Source: Pseudonocardia terrae
GTDB taxonomy: Bacteria > Actinomycetota > Actinomycetes > Mycobacteriales > Pseudonocardiaceae
Assembly: GCF_021343995.1 (NCBI RefSeq)
Contig: NZ_JAJTTE010000030.1
Location: 1 to 64,000 of the forward strand
Direction: 5' to 3'
DNA length: 64,000 bases
Shown piece after piece: positions 38,241 to 46,974 of this stretch; position 1 is the first letter of the stretch, and the number at the start of each line of letters is the position of its first letter. The notes beneath the pieces are model-generated. The model had not been told where the DNA came from. It was given only the letters and a program-made list of their open reading frames with translations, and searched no databases. Position numbers and translations under genes: made by a program.

Positions 38241-40265
38241 GTGACCTCCGCGCACGCCGCCCCGCCCGCCCCGGGCCACGACGGCCCGCCCGCCGTCCTG
38301 CCCTTCGGCTCGTGGCCGACCCCGATCACGTCCGAGCGCGTCGTCGAGGCCTCGGTGCGGTTGTCCGGCGCGCGGACGGACGGCGACGCGGTGATCTGGG
38401 CCGAGGCCCGGCCCACCGAGGGCGGCCGCACCCAGCTGGTCCGCCGCGCCCCCGACGGGAGCACCGTCGACCTGCTGCCCGAGGGTTTCGACGCGCGCAC
38501 CGGCGTCCACGAGTACGGCGGCGGCTCCTGGTGGGTGCGCGACGGGGTGGTCTGGTTCGCCAACTGGGTCGACCAGCGGCTCTACCGGCTCGCGCCCGGA
38601 GGCGCGCCGGAGCCGCTCACGCCGGAACCGGCCTTCCCACGGGCCGACCGCTACGCGGACGGGTTCCTCACGTGGGACGGCTCCGCGATCCTGGCGATCC
38701 GCGAGCGGCACGCGCCGGAGGGCGGCGCCGCGGCGGTCCGCAACGAGATCGTCCGGCTGGCCGCGGACCGGCCGTCGGAGCCCGAGGTGCTGGTCAGCGG
38801 GCCGGACTTCGTGACCAGCCCGCGTCTGTCGCCCGACGGCGTGCGCCTGGTGTGGGTCCAGTGGGACCACCCGTCCATGCCGTGGGACGACACGGTCCTG
38901 ATGGGGCGCAACGTCGAGACCGGCGACGAGGCGGTCATCGCCGGTGGGCCGGGGGAGTCGGTCTCCGAACCGCGCTGGCAGGCCGACGGGTCGCTGTGGT
39001 TCCTCTCCGACCGCACCGGCTGGTGGAACCTCTACCGCTGGCTGCCCGGGCACGACATCGAGCCGGTCGTGGTGCTCGACGCCGAGATCGGCGTCCCCGG
39101 CTGGCAGCTCGGCTCCGCGCGCTACGCCGTGCTGCCGGGCGGCCGGGTGGTGTTCGCGCGCTGGAGCACGGGCTACGACGGGCTGGGCGTCCGGGAGCCC
39201 GACGGCGAGTTCACCGAGCTCGACCTGCCCTTCTCGGCCGTCTCCTCCGTGGTGCCGTACGGGGTCGGCAGCGTGCTCGTCGTCGCCGGGACGCCCACCG
39301 AGGAACCCGGCGTGCACGTCGTGAGCGTCGACGGCGACCTGGAGACCCTGCGCGCGCCGCGCGAGCTCGGCGTCGACGACGGGTACGTCTCCGTCCCGGA
39401 GTCGATCTCCTTCCCGTCGGTCGACGTCGAGGGCGCCGAGCGGACCGCGCACGCGCTCTACTACCCGCCGGCCAATCCCGCCGCCGTCGGACCGGAGGGC
39501 GCCCTGCCGCCGCTGCTCGTCGTGATCCACGGTGGGCCGACCGCCGCGGCGATGCCGGTGCTCTCGGTCGGCGTGCAGTACTGGACCAGCCGCGGGTTCG
39601 GGGTGGTCGACGTCAACTACGGCGGTTCCACCGGCTTCGGCCGCGCCTACCGGGAGCAGCTCAAGGGCGCTTGGGGGATCGTCGACGTCGCGGACTGCCT
39701 GGCCGCCGCGCGGTACCTCGCGACGACGGGGCGGGTCGACGGTGACCGGCTGGCGATCCGCGGCGGCTCGGCCGGCGGGTACACCACCCTCGCCGCGCTG
39801 GCCCGCGCGGACACCCCGTTCTCCGCGGGGGCGGACCACTTCGGCGTCGCCGACCTGGAGGCGCTGGCGGCGGACACGCACAAGTTCGAGAGCCGCTACC
39901 TCGACGGGCTGGTGGGGCCGTACCCCGCGGCCCGGGCGGTGTACGTCGAGCGCTCGCCGATCCGGCACGTCGAGCTGTTCCGCACCCCGTTGATCGTGCT
40001 GCAGGGCGCGGAGGACGCGATCGTCCCGCCGAACCAGTCCGAGGCGATCGTCGACGCCCTCCGCGCCCGTCACGTGCCCGTGGCCTACCTGCTGTTCCCG
40101 GGGGAGCAGCACGGCTTCCGGCGCTCGGAGAACATCCGCCGCGCCCTCGACGCCGAGCTGAGCTTCTACGCCCAGGTGTTCGGCTTCGCGCTGCCCGAGG
40201 CCGAGGGGATCGAGCCGGTGCGGGTGGAGAACCTGCGCCGCGGCGACCAGGCGGGCGGCCGCTAG
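38241..40265 (+). CDS. S9-family prolyl-oligopeptidase-like serine peptidase
   Basis: A 674-residue enzyme with an N-terminal seven-bladed beta-propeller (about residues 35-400) and a C-terminal alpha/beta hydrolase peptidase domain. The nucleophile is in RGGSAGGYTTLAAL, the acid in GAEDAIVPPNQSE and the histidine in GEQHGFRR. LVVIHGGPTAAAMPVLS supplies the oxyanion region. It belongs to the acyl-aminoacyl-peptidase-like S9C group and lacks a signal peptide, so it probably degrades peptides in the cytoplasm. GTG 38241 follows a TAGCGT box by 7 nt. Its stop overlaps the convergent gluD gene by 4 nt. Confidence 0.9.
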   Translation: MTSAHAAPPAPGHDGPPAVLPFGSWPTPITSERVVEASVRLSGARTDGDAVIWAEARPTEGGRTQLVRRAPDGSTVDLLPEGFDARTGVHEYGGGSWWVRDGVVWFANWVDQRLYRLAPGGAPEPLTPEPAFPRADRYADGFLTWDGSAILAIRERHAPEGGAAAVRNEIVRLAADRPSEPEVLVSGPDFVTSPRLSPDGVRLVWVQWDHPSMPWDDTVLMGRNVETGDEAVIAGGPGESVSEPRWQADGSLWFLSDRTGWWNLYRWLPGHDIEPVVVLDAEIGVPGWQLGSARYAVLPGGRVVFARWSTGYDGLGVREPDGEFTELDLPFSAVSSVVPYGVGSVLVVAGTPTEEPGVHVVSVDGDLETLRAPRELGVDDGYVSVPESISFPSVDVEGAERTAHALYYPPANPAAVGPEGALPPLLVVIHGGPTAAAMPVLSVGVQYWTSRGFGVVDVNYGGSTGFGRAYREQLKGAWGIVDVADCLAAARYLATTGRVDGDRLAIRGGSAGGYTTLAALARADTPFSAGADHFGVADLEALAADTHKFESRYLDGLVGPYPAARAVYVERSPIRHVELFRTPLIVLQGAEDAIVPPNQSEAIVDALRARHVPVAYLLFPGEQHGFRRSENIRRALDAELSFYAQVFGFALPEAEGIEPVRVENLRRGDQAGGR

Positions 40266-41134
40266 AGGGTCGCCGCGAACTCCTCCTCGCGCTCGGCCTC
40301 GCGGGCCGCGTCCGCTCCGGCCCGCGGGCTCTTCCGCAGCCGCTTCTCCAGCAGCTTGGACAGTCCCGAGAGGATCAGGCACATCGCGATGTAGATGACC
40401 GCGACCACCATCGCGACCTGCAGGATCGGGGCCCCGAGCTGGCCCTGGCTGCCGAGGAAGCGCGCCTGGTAGAGCAGCTCCTGGTACAGGATGATGAACC
40501 CGAGCGCGGTGTCCTTGAGCACCACGACGAGCTGGCTGAGGATCGTCGGCAGCATCGCGCGCAGCGCCTGGGGCAGCAGCACGTTCGTCATGACCTGCGT
40601 CTTGCGCAGGCCCAGCGCGTAGGCGGCCTCCGACTGCCCGCGCGGCAGCGCGCGCACGCCCGCCCGGAACACCTCGGCGAGCACCGAGCCGTTGTAGAGC
40701 ATCAGGCCGAGCACCACGGCCCAGTAGGCCGAGATGTTCACGCCGAGGCCGCGGGAGACGCCGAAGAACAGGATGAAGATCAGCACCAGCAGCGGGACGG
40801 CGCGGAAGAACTCGACGATCGTCGTCGAGACCCGGCTGACCCAGCGGTGGTCGGACATCCGGCCGGCGGCGAAGACCGCCCCGAACACCAGCGACAGCAC
40901 CGCGGCCGCCGCGAACGCCTTCAGCGTGTTCCCCAGCGCGCCGAGCAGCAGGTACTGGATGTTGACGTAGGTGATCCAGCTCCACAGCCGCGCGTCGAAC
41001 TGCCCGGTCACCGCGAAGCGGTAGACCACGAACCCGATGATCCCCAGCACGACGAGGGTGCCGACGACGCCGATCAGGACGTTGCGCGCCCGGGCCCGGG
41101 GGCCGGGGATGTCGTAGAGGACGGCGGCGGTCAC
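40262..41134 (-). CDS. gluD: Glutamate ABC transporter permease GluD
   Basis: A 290-residue polar-amino-acid permease with five or six spans. The EAA loop reads EAAYALGLRKTQVMTNVLLPQALRAMLP and contacts the ATPase GluA. The family signature EFFRAVPLLVLIFILFF is also present. It is the last gene of the gluABCD order known from Corynebacterium glutamicum. The charged C-terminus is Arg/Glu-rich. The GTG start overlaps, as GTGA, the stop of a repeat-containing small ORF that begins in the gluC stop. Confidence 0.9.
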   Translation of the reverse strand: MTAAVLYDIPGPRARARNVLIGVVGTLVVLGIIGFVVYRFAVTGQFDARLWSWITYVNIQYLLLGALGNTLKAFAAAAVLSLVFGAVFAAGRMSDHRWVSRVSTTIVEFFRAVPLLVLIFILFFGVSRGLGVNISAYWAVVLGLMLYNGSVLAEVFRAGVRALPRGQSEAAYALGLRKTQVMTNVLLPQALRAMLPTILSQLVVVLKDTALGFIILYQELLYQARFLGSQGQLGAPILQVAMVVAVIYIAMCLILSGLSKLLEKRLRKSPRAGADAAREAEREEEFAATL

Positions 41135-41259
41135 GAGGCGCTCCCGGTGTGCGACGCGGACGGGGCGGGGAGGGGGCGGCGGCTCGTCGCGCTGGGTCGA
41201 TGCGCGCTCATCGCGCTGGGCCGATGCGCGCTCATCGCACTCTGTCGATGCGCGCTCAT
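41131..41259 (-). other. Bridging 42-codon ORF with MSAHRPSA repeats between gluC and gluD
   Basis: ATG 41259 overlaps the gluC stop as ATGA and the stop at 41131-41133 overlaps the gluD GTG as GTGA. The product has three near-perfect copies of MSAHRPSA followed by a Ser/Pro/Arg tail. The repeat unit is 24 bp, so its copy number never breaks the frame. The CCGGGAGC ribosome binding site of gluD lies near its end. Its main role may be to carry ribosomes from gluC to gluD. Confidence 0.45.
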
Positions 41260-41266
41260 CGCGCGG
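41185..41266. repeat. 24-bp tandem repeat, 3.4 copies, over the gluC stop
   Basis: CATCGCGCTGGGCCGATGCGCGCT-like units start at 41185, 41209, 41233 and 41257 (partial). The gluC stop codon spans the junction of units three and four. Confidence 0.9.
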
Positions 41267-41915
41267 TGCTCCAGCGCCGGTCCAGGTTGCGCTGCAGCAG
41301 CGTCAGCGGCACGACCAGGATGAGGAAGCCGACGGCGACCCACAGCAGGCCGACGAAGACGTTGGCGCCGCGCTCCGACAGCGCCTGGTAGATCCCGCCG
41401 GCCTCGGTGACCGAGAAGCCGGCGGCGATCGTGGTGTTCTTGAGCAGCGCGATCTGGATGTTGGCCAGCGGCGGCACGACGTTGCGCACGGCCTGCGGGA
41501 GCACGATCTGCGACAGCGTCTGGGTGAAGGTGAAGCCCAGAGCACGGGAGGCCTCGGCCTGCCCCACCGGGACCGTGTTGACGCCGGACCGGATGACCTC
41601 GCAGACGAAGGCGGCCGTGTAGAGGATCAGGCCGATGCAGGCGCGGGTGAAGTAGGAGAGGTCGTAGATCTCCAGTCGCGGGTACGCGAACGCGAAGAAG
41701 AAGATCACCAGCGTGAGCGGCGTGTTGCGCAGGATGTTGATGTAGACGGTGCCGAAGGCCCGCAGGATCGGCACCGGGCTGACGCGCATCGCCGCCAGGA
41801 TCGCCCCGAGGATCAGCGAGCCGATCGCGGACACGACGAACAGCTCGATGGTGCCGAGGAAGCCCCGGGCGTAGAGGTCGATGTTGTCCAGCAGGACGTT
41901 CACGGCGGGGCCCAC
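41256..41915 (-). CDS. gluC: Glutamate ABC transporter permease GluC
   Basis: A 219-residue permease of the polar-amino-acid family with five spans. The EAA loop reads EASRALGFTFTQTLSQIVLPQAVRNVVPP and the preceding signature is YINILRNTPLTLVIFFF. It forms the membrane channel with GluD. The gene lies 81 nt after gluB in the operon. The stop codon is embedded in a 24-bp tandem repeat. Confidence 0.9.
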   Translation of the reverse strand: MGPAVNVLLDNIDLYARGFLGTIELFVVSAIGSLILGAILAAMRVSPVPILRAFGTVYINILRNTPLTLVIFFFAFAYPRLEIYDLSYFTRACIGLILYTAAFVCEVIRSGVNTVPVGQAEASRALGFTFTQTLSQIVLPQAVRNVVPPLANIQIALLKNTTIAAGFSVTEAGGIYQALSERGANVFVGLLWVAVGFLILVVPLTLLQRNLDRRWSTAR

Positions 41916-41996
41916 CCCTTTCCGGTGGAGCTCTCGGACGAAAGACGCCGGCCGGGGCGGGTCCTGGTGGTCAGGAGCCGCCCCGGCCGGATCGGA

Positions 41997-42890
41997 TCAG
42001 TACCGCTGCAGCGCGGGCGGCGAGGCCGGCGAGCCGGACTTGCCGAGGGTGTTGTCGTAGATCTTCTGCCAGGTGCCGTCGTCGTAGGCGGCCTGCAGGA
42101 TGTCGTTGATCTTGTTGCGCAGGGCGGTGTCGTCGTGGTTCAGGCCGATGCCGTAGGGCTCGGTCGAGAAGGTGTCGCCCACGAGCTTGAGCTTGTCGGG
42201 CTGCTGCGCGGCGTAGCCCTTGAGGATCGCGTCGTCGGTGGTGACGGCGTCGACCTGCTTGGACAGCAGCTGGTCCACGCACTGCGTGTAGGTCTGGAAC
42301 TCGACGATGTTGTTCGGCTCCGTCAGGCCCTGCTCCCGGACCCGCTGGATCGGCGTCGAGCCGGTCACCGAGCAGACCTTCTTGCCCTTGAGGGTGTCCT
42401 TGCCGGTGATCGCGGTCTCGTCGGAGCGGACGAGCAGGCCCTGGCCGGCGACGAAGTACGGGCCGGCGAACGACACGCGCTGCTTGCGGGCGTCGTTGAT
42501 CGTGTAGGTACCGACGTAGTAGTCGACCTCGCCGCGGGAGATCGCGTCCTCGCGGGCGGCGGACGGGACCGTCTTGTAGTCGATCTTGTCCGTGCCGAAG
42601 CCGAGCTTCGCGGCGACGAGCCGGGCGATCTCGATGTCGAAGCCGGAGTACTCACCGGTGGTGGCGTCCTTGAAGCCCAGGCCGGGCTGGTCGTCCTTGA
42701 CCCCGATGACGACGCGGCCACGCTGCTGCATGGCGGCGAAGGTCGCCGAGCCGGGGACCTGGACGTTGGCCGCCGGGGCCTCGGACACCACGGGACCGCC
42801 GGAGGAGCCGCCGGGGCTCCCCGACTGTCCGCAGGCGGTCAGGGTGAGAGCGGCCGCGGCCAGCCCAACCACGAGGGCACGCAACTTCAT
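41997..42890 (-). CDS. gluB: Glutamate-binding lipoprotein GluB
   Basis: A 297-residue extracytoplasmic solute-binding protein of family 3. The lipobox is LTAC with Cys20, followed by a Gly/Ser/Pro linker. Family marks include GVKDDQPGLGFKDATTGEYSGFDIEIARLVAAKLG and EVDYYVGTYTINDARKQRVSFAGPYFVAGQGLLV. It binds glutamate or a related amino acid and hands it to GluCD. CAGGAGTTCC precedes the ATG. The order with gluA upstream and gluCD downstream supports the name. Confidence 0.92.
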   Translation of the reverse strand: MKLRALVVGLAAAALTLTACGQSGSPGGSSGGPVVSEAPAANVQVPGSATFAAMQQRGRVVIGVKDDQPGLGFKDATTGEYSGFDIEIARLVAAKLGFGTDKIDYKTVPSAAREDAISRGEVDYYVGTYTINDARKQRVSFAGPYFVAGQGLLVRSDETAITGKDTLKGKKVCSVTGSTPIQRVREQGLTEPNNIVEFQTYTQCVDQLLSKQVDAVTTDDAILKGYAAQQPDKLKLVGDTFSTEPYGIGLNHDDTALRNKINDILQAAYDDGTWQKIYDNTLGKSGSPASPPALQRY

Positions 42891-42923
42891 CGGAACTCCT
42901 GTCGTTCGAGAGGGGGAGCGGCG

Positions 42924-43667
42924 TCAGTGGGTGAGGATCTTCCCGAGGAAGTCCTTGGCACGGTCGCTCGACGGGTTGGTGAAGAAGTCGTCGGGAGTGG
43001 AGTCCTCGACGATCTCGCCGTCGGCCATGAAGACCACGCGGTGCGCGGCGCGCCGCGCGAAGCCCATCTCGTGGGTGACCACGAGCATCGTCATGCCCTC
43101 CTTGGCGAGGGTGGTCATGACGTCGAGCACCTCCTGGACCATCTCCGGGTCCAGCGCGGAGGTCGGCTCGTCGAACAGCATCACCTTCGGGTCCATCGCG
43201 AGCGCTCGGGCGATCGCCACGCGCTGCTGCTGGCCGCCGGAGAGCTGCGCCGGGTACTTGTCCTTCTGGTTCGCGATGCCGACGCGCTCGAGCAGTCGCA
43301 CCGCGTTCTTCTCGGCGGCCGCCTTGTCCTGCTTGCGCACCTTGAGCGGCGCGAGCATGACGTTCTCGAGCACCGTCTTGTGCGCGAACAGGTTGAAGCT
43401 CTGGAACACCATCCCGACGTCGGCCCGCAGGCCGGCCAGCGCCTTGCCCTCGGCGGGCAGCGCGCGACCGTCGACCTCGATGGTGCCGGAGTCGATCGGC
43501 TCCAGCCGGTTGATCGTGCGGCACAGGGTGGACTTGCCGGAGCCCGAGGGACCCAGCACCACCACCACCTGCCCGCGGTCGACCTCCAGGTTGACGTCCT
43601 TGAGCACGTGCAGCTCGCCGAAGTGCTTGTCCACCGCGGCCATGCGGATCATGGGGGTGTCGGTCAC
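42924..43667 (-). CDS. gluA: Glutamate ABC transporter ATPase GluA
   Basis: A 247-residue ABC ATPase. Walker A is GPSGSGKST, the Q-loop lies in VFQSFNLFAHKTV, the signature is LSGGQQQR, Walker B is VMLFDEPTSALD, and the switch histidine is in VVTHEMGFAR. It powers GluCD. GTG 43667 is preceded by CTGGAGGCC and begins a product of the usual length; the open frame to 43733 is unlikely. It is first in the operon and divergent from a two-component system. Confidence 0.93.
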   Translation of the reverse strand: MTDTPMIRMAAVDKHFGELHVLKDVNLEVDRGQVVVVLGPSGSGKSTLCRTINRLEPIDSGTIEVDGRALPAEGKALAGLRADVGMVFQSFNLFAHKTVLENVMLAPLKVRKQDKAAAEKNAVRLLERVGIANQKDKYPAQLSGGQQQRVAIARALAMDPKVMLFDEPTSALDPEMVQEVLDVMTTLAKEGMTMLVVTHEMGFARRAAHRVVFMADGEIVEDSTPDDFFTNPSSDRAKDFLGKILTH

Positions 43668-43777
43668 GGTCGGCCTCCAGGCATGGCGGGACGCTAGGAC
43701 GATTCGGACAGGCGAGTCCACCACCTTGGGCAACCTTTAGGGTCTCTATCGAATAACGACCTCGGAGGGGAACCCGC

Positions 43778-44443
43778 GTGCACATTCTGCTCGTGGAGGA
43801 CGATGATCGCGTGGCGGCGGCGCTGCGCCCCGCCCTGCACCGGCACGGGATGACCACCACGCGGCTCGAACGCGGCCGCGGCGCGGTCGACCATCTCGCG
43901 GGGGTCGACGTCGTCCTCCTCGACCTCGGCCTGCCCGACGCCGACGGGGTCGACGTCTGCCGGGCGATCCGGCAGGCCAGCGACGTCCCCGTCATCGTGG
44001 TGACCGCCCGCGGCGACGTCGAGGACCGGATCGTCGGCCTGCACTCCGGCGCCGACGACTACGTGGTCAAGCCCTACGACGTCGGCGAGCTGGTGGCGCG
44101 GATCCACGCCGTGCAGCGCCGCCGCGGCCCGAGCGAGGCCGAGCCCGCCGACCGGGTCGTCACCACGGACGACGGCGTGGCGATCGACCTCGGCCGGCAC
44201 ACCGTGACCGTCGACGGCACCGAGATCACGTTGACCCGCAAGGAGTTCCAGGTCCTGGCCCTGCTCGCGGCCGCGCGCGGCACCGTGTGCACCCGCACCC
44301 GGATCGTCGCCGAGGTGTGGGGGCGGAGCTGGCCGGGCGCGAACCGGACGCTCGACGTGCACGTGGCCACGCTGCGCACCAAGCTGGGCCGGCCCGAGCT
44401 GGTCCAGACGGTGCGCGGCGTCGGGTACCGGCTCGGCGGCTGA
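43778..44443 (+). CDS. OmpR-family response regulator
   Basis: A 221-residue response regulator. The receiver domain has the acidic pocket EDDD at residues 7-10, phospho-acceptor Asp49 in VVLLDLGLP, and the lysine in YVVKPYDVGEL. The C-terminal winged helix (about residues 128-220; LTRKEFQVLALLAAARGTVCTRTRIVAEVWG) binds DNA. GTG 43778 has GGAGGGG upstream. It is divergent from gluA and followed by its histidine kinase. Control of the glu operon or of the TAXI protein gene beyond the kinase is possible but unproven. Confidence 0.92.
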   Translation: MHILLVEDDDRVAAALRPALHRHGMTTTRLERGRGAVDHLAGVDVVLLDLGLPDADGVDVCRAIRQASDVPVIVVTARGDVEDRIVGLHSGADDYVVKPYDVGELVARIHAVQRRRGPSEAEPADRVVTTDDGVAIDLGRHTVTVDGTEITLTRKEFQVLALLAAARGTVCTRTRIVAEVWGRSWPGANRTLDVHVATLRTKLGRPELVQTVRGVGYRLGG

Positions 44444-44469
44444 GCGGGCCGGGGAACGGGGGCCGAGGC

Positions 44470-45885
44470 GTGCGCACCCGGCTGCTCGTCATCGTCTGCG
44501 TGCTGGTCGGACTGCTGGCGCTCGGGCTCGGCGTACCGCTGGCGGTGTCGAACTCGCGGGCGGCGCAGCAGGAGCTGTTCATCGACCGGCTCACCGACAC
44601 CATCTACTTCGCCTCGCGCGCCCAGCGGCCGATCACCGAGACCGCTGCGGCCGGACTGCAGGAGGAGATCGCCCGCTACGACGAGGTCTACGGCGTCGCG
44701 GTCACCGTCGTCGACCGGGCCGGGCGGGTCGTCGCGGGCTCCCGGGCGGCACCGCCCGTCCTCGACGCCGAGGGTCAGCAGCGCGTCCAGGTCGCCCTGG
44801 CCGGCCGCCGCTCCGCCGTCCCGCCGCTGATCATGCCGTGGGACACCCGCCCGCTGGTGCTCGCCGAACCGGTCCTGGTCGACGGCGAGGTGCGCGGCGC
44901 GACGGTCACCGTGTCCCCGACGGACGCCCTGCGCGCCGCCGAGATCCGGGTCTGGTCGCTGGTCGCGGCGCTGGTGCTGGCCGCGCTCGCGCTCGGGGTG
45001 CTCGTCGCGGTGCCGGTGACCCGCTGGATCCTGCGGCCGGTGCGCCGCCTCGACGAGGGCACCGGCCGCGTGACGCGCGCGGTGCTGGCCGGGCGCCCGG
45101 CCGAACCGGTGTCCGACGGCTCCGGGCCGCCCGAGCTGCGCCGCCTCACCCTGTCCTTCGACCGCATGGCCGAGTCGGTCGGCCAGGCGCTGTCCACCCA
45201 GCGCGCCTTCGTCGCCGACGCGAGCCACCAGCTGCGCAACCCGCTGACCGCGCTGCGTCTGCGGCTGTCCAACCTCGACGGACACGTCGAGGGCGAGGCC
45301 GCGGAGCAGCACGTCGCCGCGCTGGAGGAGGCCGAGCGGCTCTCCGGGGTGCTCGACGGGCTGCTGGCCCTGGCCCGCGCCGAGCGCGACGCCGGTGTCG
45401 ACCGGGAGGCGGACAGCCCCGTCGACCCGGCCGTCGAGGACCGGCTCGACGCCTGGCGCCCGCTCGCCGAGCACACCGGCCTGCGACTGCTGCGCGGCGG
45501 CGTGCGCGGGATGCGGGTCCGGATGGCGCCCGGCGGGATCGAGACCGTGCTCGACGCCCTGCTGGACAACGCCGTGAAGTTCACCCCGCCCGGCGGCACG
45601 GTGACCGTCACGGTCCGGCCGGTGCGCGGCTCCGCCCCGCCCCTGGTCGACGTCGCGGTGCTGGACACCGGGCCCGGGATCCCGCCCGACGAGCTCGAGC
45701 GGGCGACCGACCGGTTCTGGCGCTCGCCCGGGCAGAACAACGTGGACGGCTCCGGCCTCGGGCTCGCGATCGCCGCGCGGACCGTCGAGCTGGCGGGCGG
45801 GACGCTGGTGCTGGAGCTGCCGCCGACCGGCGGGCTGAAGGTCGCGGCACGGCTGCGGCGGGTGGTCCCGCCGGCAGCCGAGTAG
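44470..45885 (+). CDS. Sensor histidine kinase
   Basis: A 471-residue membrane sensor. It has an N-terminal span (about residues 4-25), an extracytoplasmic sensing region of about 130 residues, a second span (WSLVAALVLAALALGVLVAV), a HAMP linker, and the kinase core. The phosphorylated histidine is in FVADASHQLRNPLTALRLR. The ATP-binding N, G1 and G2 boxes are DNAVKF, DTGPGIP and GSGLGLAIA. GTG 44470 is chosen by the start of the first span. It pairs with the response regulator 26 nt upstream. Confidence 0.92.
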   Translation: MRTRLLVIVCVLVGLLALGLGVPLAVSNSRAAQQELFIDRLTDTIYFASRAQRPITETAAAGLQEEIARYDEVYGVAVTVVDRAGRVVAGSRAAPPVLDAEGQQRVQVALAGRRSAVPPLIMPWDTRPLVLAEPVLVDGEVRGATVTVSPTDALRAAEIRVWSLVAALVLAALALGVLVAVPVTRWILRPVRRLDEGTGRVTRAVLAGRPAEPVSDGSGPPELRRLTLSFDRMAESVGQALSTQRAFVADASHQLRNPLTALRLRLSNLDGHVEGEAAEQHVAALEEAERLSGVLDGLLALARAERDAGVDREADSPVDPAVEDRLDAWRPLAEHTGLRLLRGGVRGMRVRMAPGGIETVLDALLDNAVKFTPPGGTVTVTVRPVRGSAPPLVDVAVLDTGPGIPPDELERATDRFWRSPGQNNVDGSGLGLAIAARTVELAGGTLVLELPPTGGLKVAARLRRVVPPAAE

Positions 45886-45889
45886 CCCG

Positions 45890-46858
45890 TCAGGCGGTCT
45901 TGGCCTCGCGGTAGAAGCGCTCGGCGCCCGGGTGGAGCGGCACGGGCTGCGTGCCGATCGCCGCGCGGGCGTCGATGGTGAGGGCGGCGGGGCTCGTCGC
46001 GGCGAGCCGGGGCTGCTCGGCGAAGATCGTCCCGACGAGGGCGGCGGCGAGGTCGTCGTCGAGCGAGGCCGGGACCAGCAGCAGGTTCCGCACGAAGAGG
46101 GTGGCCACCGGCTCGCCGATGTCGTACGCGGAGGCCGGCACGGTGCCCGAGGAGTAGACGGGGTAGCGCGCCCGGACCGCCTCGAGGACGTCGGTCAGGT
46201 CCAGCAGCCGGATCGGCGTGTCCGCGGCCAGCGTCGCGACCCCTCCCGTCGGGAGGCCGCCGAACCAGAAGAAGACCTCGATCGTCCCGTTCCGCAGCGC
46301 GTCGACGGAGGCGGACAGGTCGAGCTGCCGGGCGTCGACGTCCCGGTCCGGATCGAGGCCGACGGTCTCCAGCAGCCGCCGCGCCACCGCGTGATAGCCC
46401 GAGGTCGGCGGCCCGATCGACACCACCCGCCCGCGCAGGTCGGCGATCCGGTGGACCGTCGAGTCCCGCCGGACCACGACGTGCAGCGCGTCGTCGTAGA
46501 TCCGCGCCAGGGCCCGGGGCACGCGGGGATCGCCCGGCGCGAGGCCGGTCAGCCGCTCGGCGGCGCTGTCGACCTGACTGATCGCGATGTCGGCGGCGCC
46601 CGCTGCGAGGCGGTCGAGGTTGTCGACGGAGCCGGCCGTCGTCAGCACGGTGGGCGCGGCGGCGAGGCCGAGGTGCTCGCGCCAGACCTCGGCGAGCGTG
46701 CCGGCGAGCCGGAAGTAGACGCCCGCGTCGACGCCCGCGGCGATCGACAGCCGGCGCCCGGAGAAGTCGGCGCCGCAGGCGCCCAGGCCGGGCAGTACGG
46801 CGAGGGCGGCGAGCACGCGCAGGACCGACCGTCGGTCGAACCGGCGTCCGGGCTCCAT
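45890..46858 (-). CDS. TAXI-family TRAP-type solute-binding lipoprotein
   Basis: A 322-residue extracytoplasmic binding protein of the TAXI (TRAP-associated extracytoplasmic immunogenic) family. The signal has arginine pairs (RRFDRRSVLR) and a lipobox LGAC with Cys28. Family marks include LSIAAGVDAGVYFRLAGTLAEVW, VLTTAGSVDNLDRLAAGAADIAISQVDSA and LRGRVVSIGPPTSGYHAVARRLLE. No TRAP permease is nearby, so it may serve a distant transporter or act as the ligand sensor for the adjacent convergent two-component system. ATG 46858 starts the signal peptide. Confidence 0.87.
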   Translation of the reverse strand: MEPGRRFDRRSVLRVLAALAVLPGLGACGADFSGRRLSIAAGVDAGVYFRLAGTLAEVWREHLGLAAAPTVLTTAGSVDNLDRLAAGAADIAISQVDSAAERLTGLAPGDPRVPRALARIYDDALHVVVRRDSTVHRIADLRGRVVSIGPPTSGYHAVARRLLETVGLDPDRDVDARQLDLSASVDALRNGTIEVFFWFGGLPTGGVATLAADTPIRLLDLTDVLEAVRARYPVYSSGTVPASAYDIGEPVATLFVRNLLLVPASLDDDLAAALVGTIFAEQPRLAATSPAALTIDARAAIGTQPVPLHPGAERFYREAKTA

Positions 46859-46962
46859 CGCCGCATCGTGCCGGACCGGCGCCCGCCCTGTCGTCCCGGG
46901 CCCGTGCCGTCGTCCCCGGGCCGGCGGTCGTCCCCGGGGCCGGTGCACCGGCCGGACAGGCA

Positions 46963-46968
46963 TACCCT
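46963..46968 (+). promoter_or_regulatory. Putative -10 box of miaB (leaderless)
   Basis: TACCCT, 6 nt, then the miaB GTG at 46975. Confidence 0.5.
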
Positions 46969-46974
46969 CGTGGC

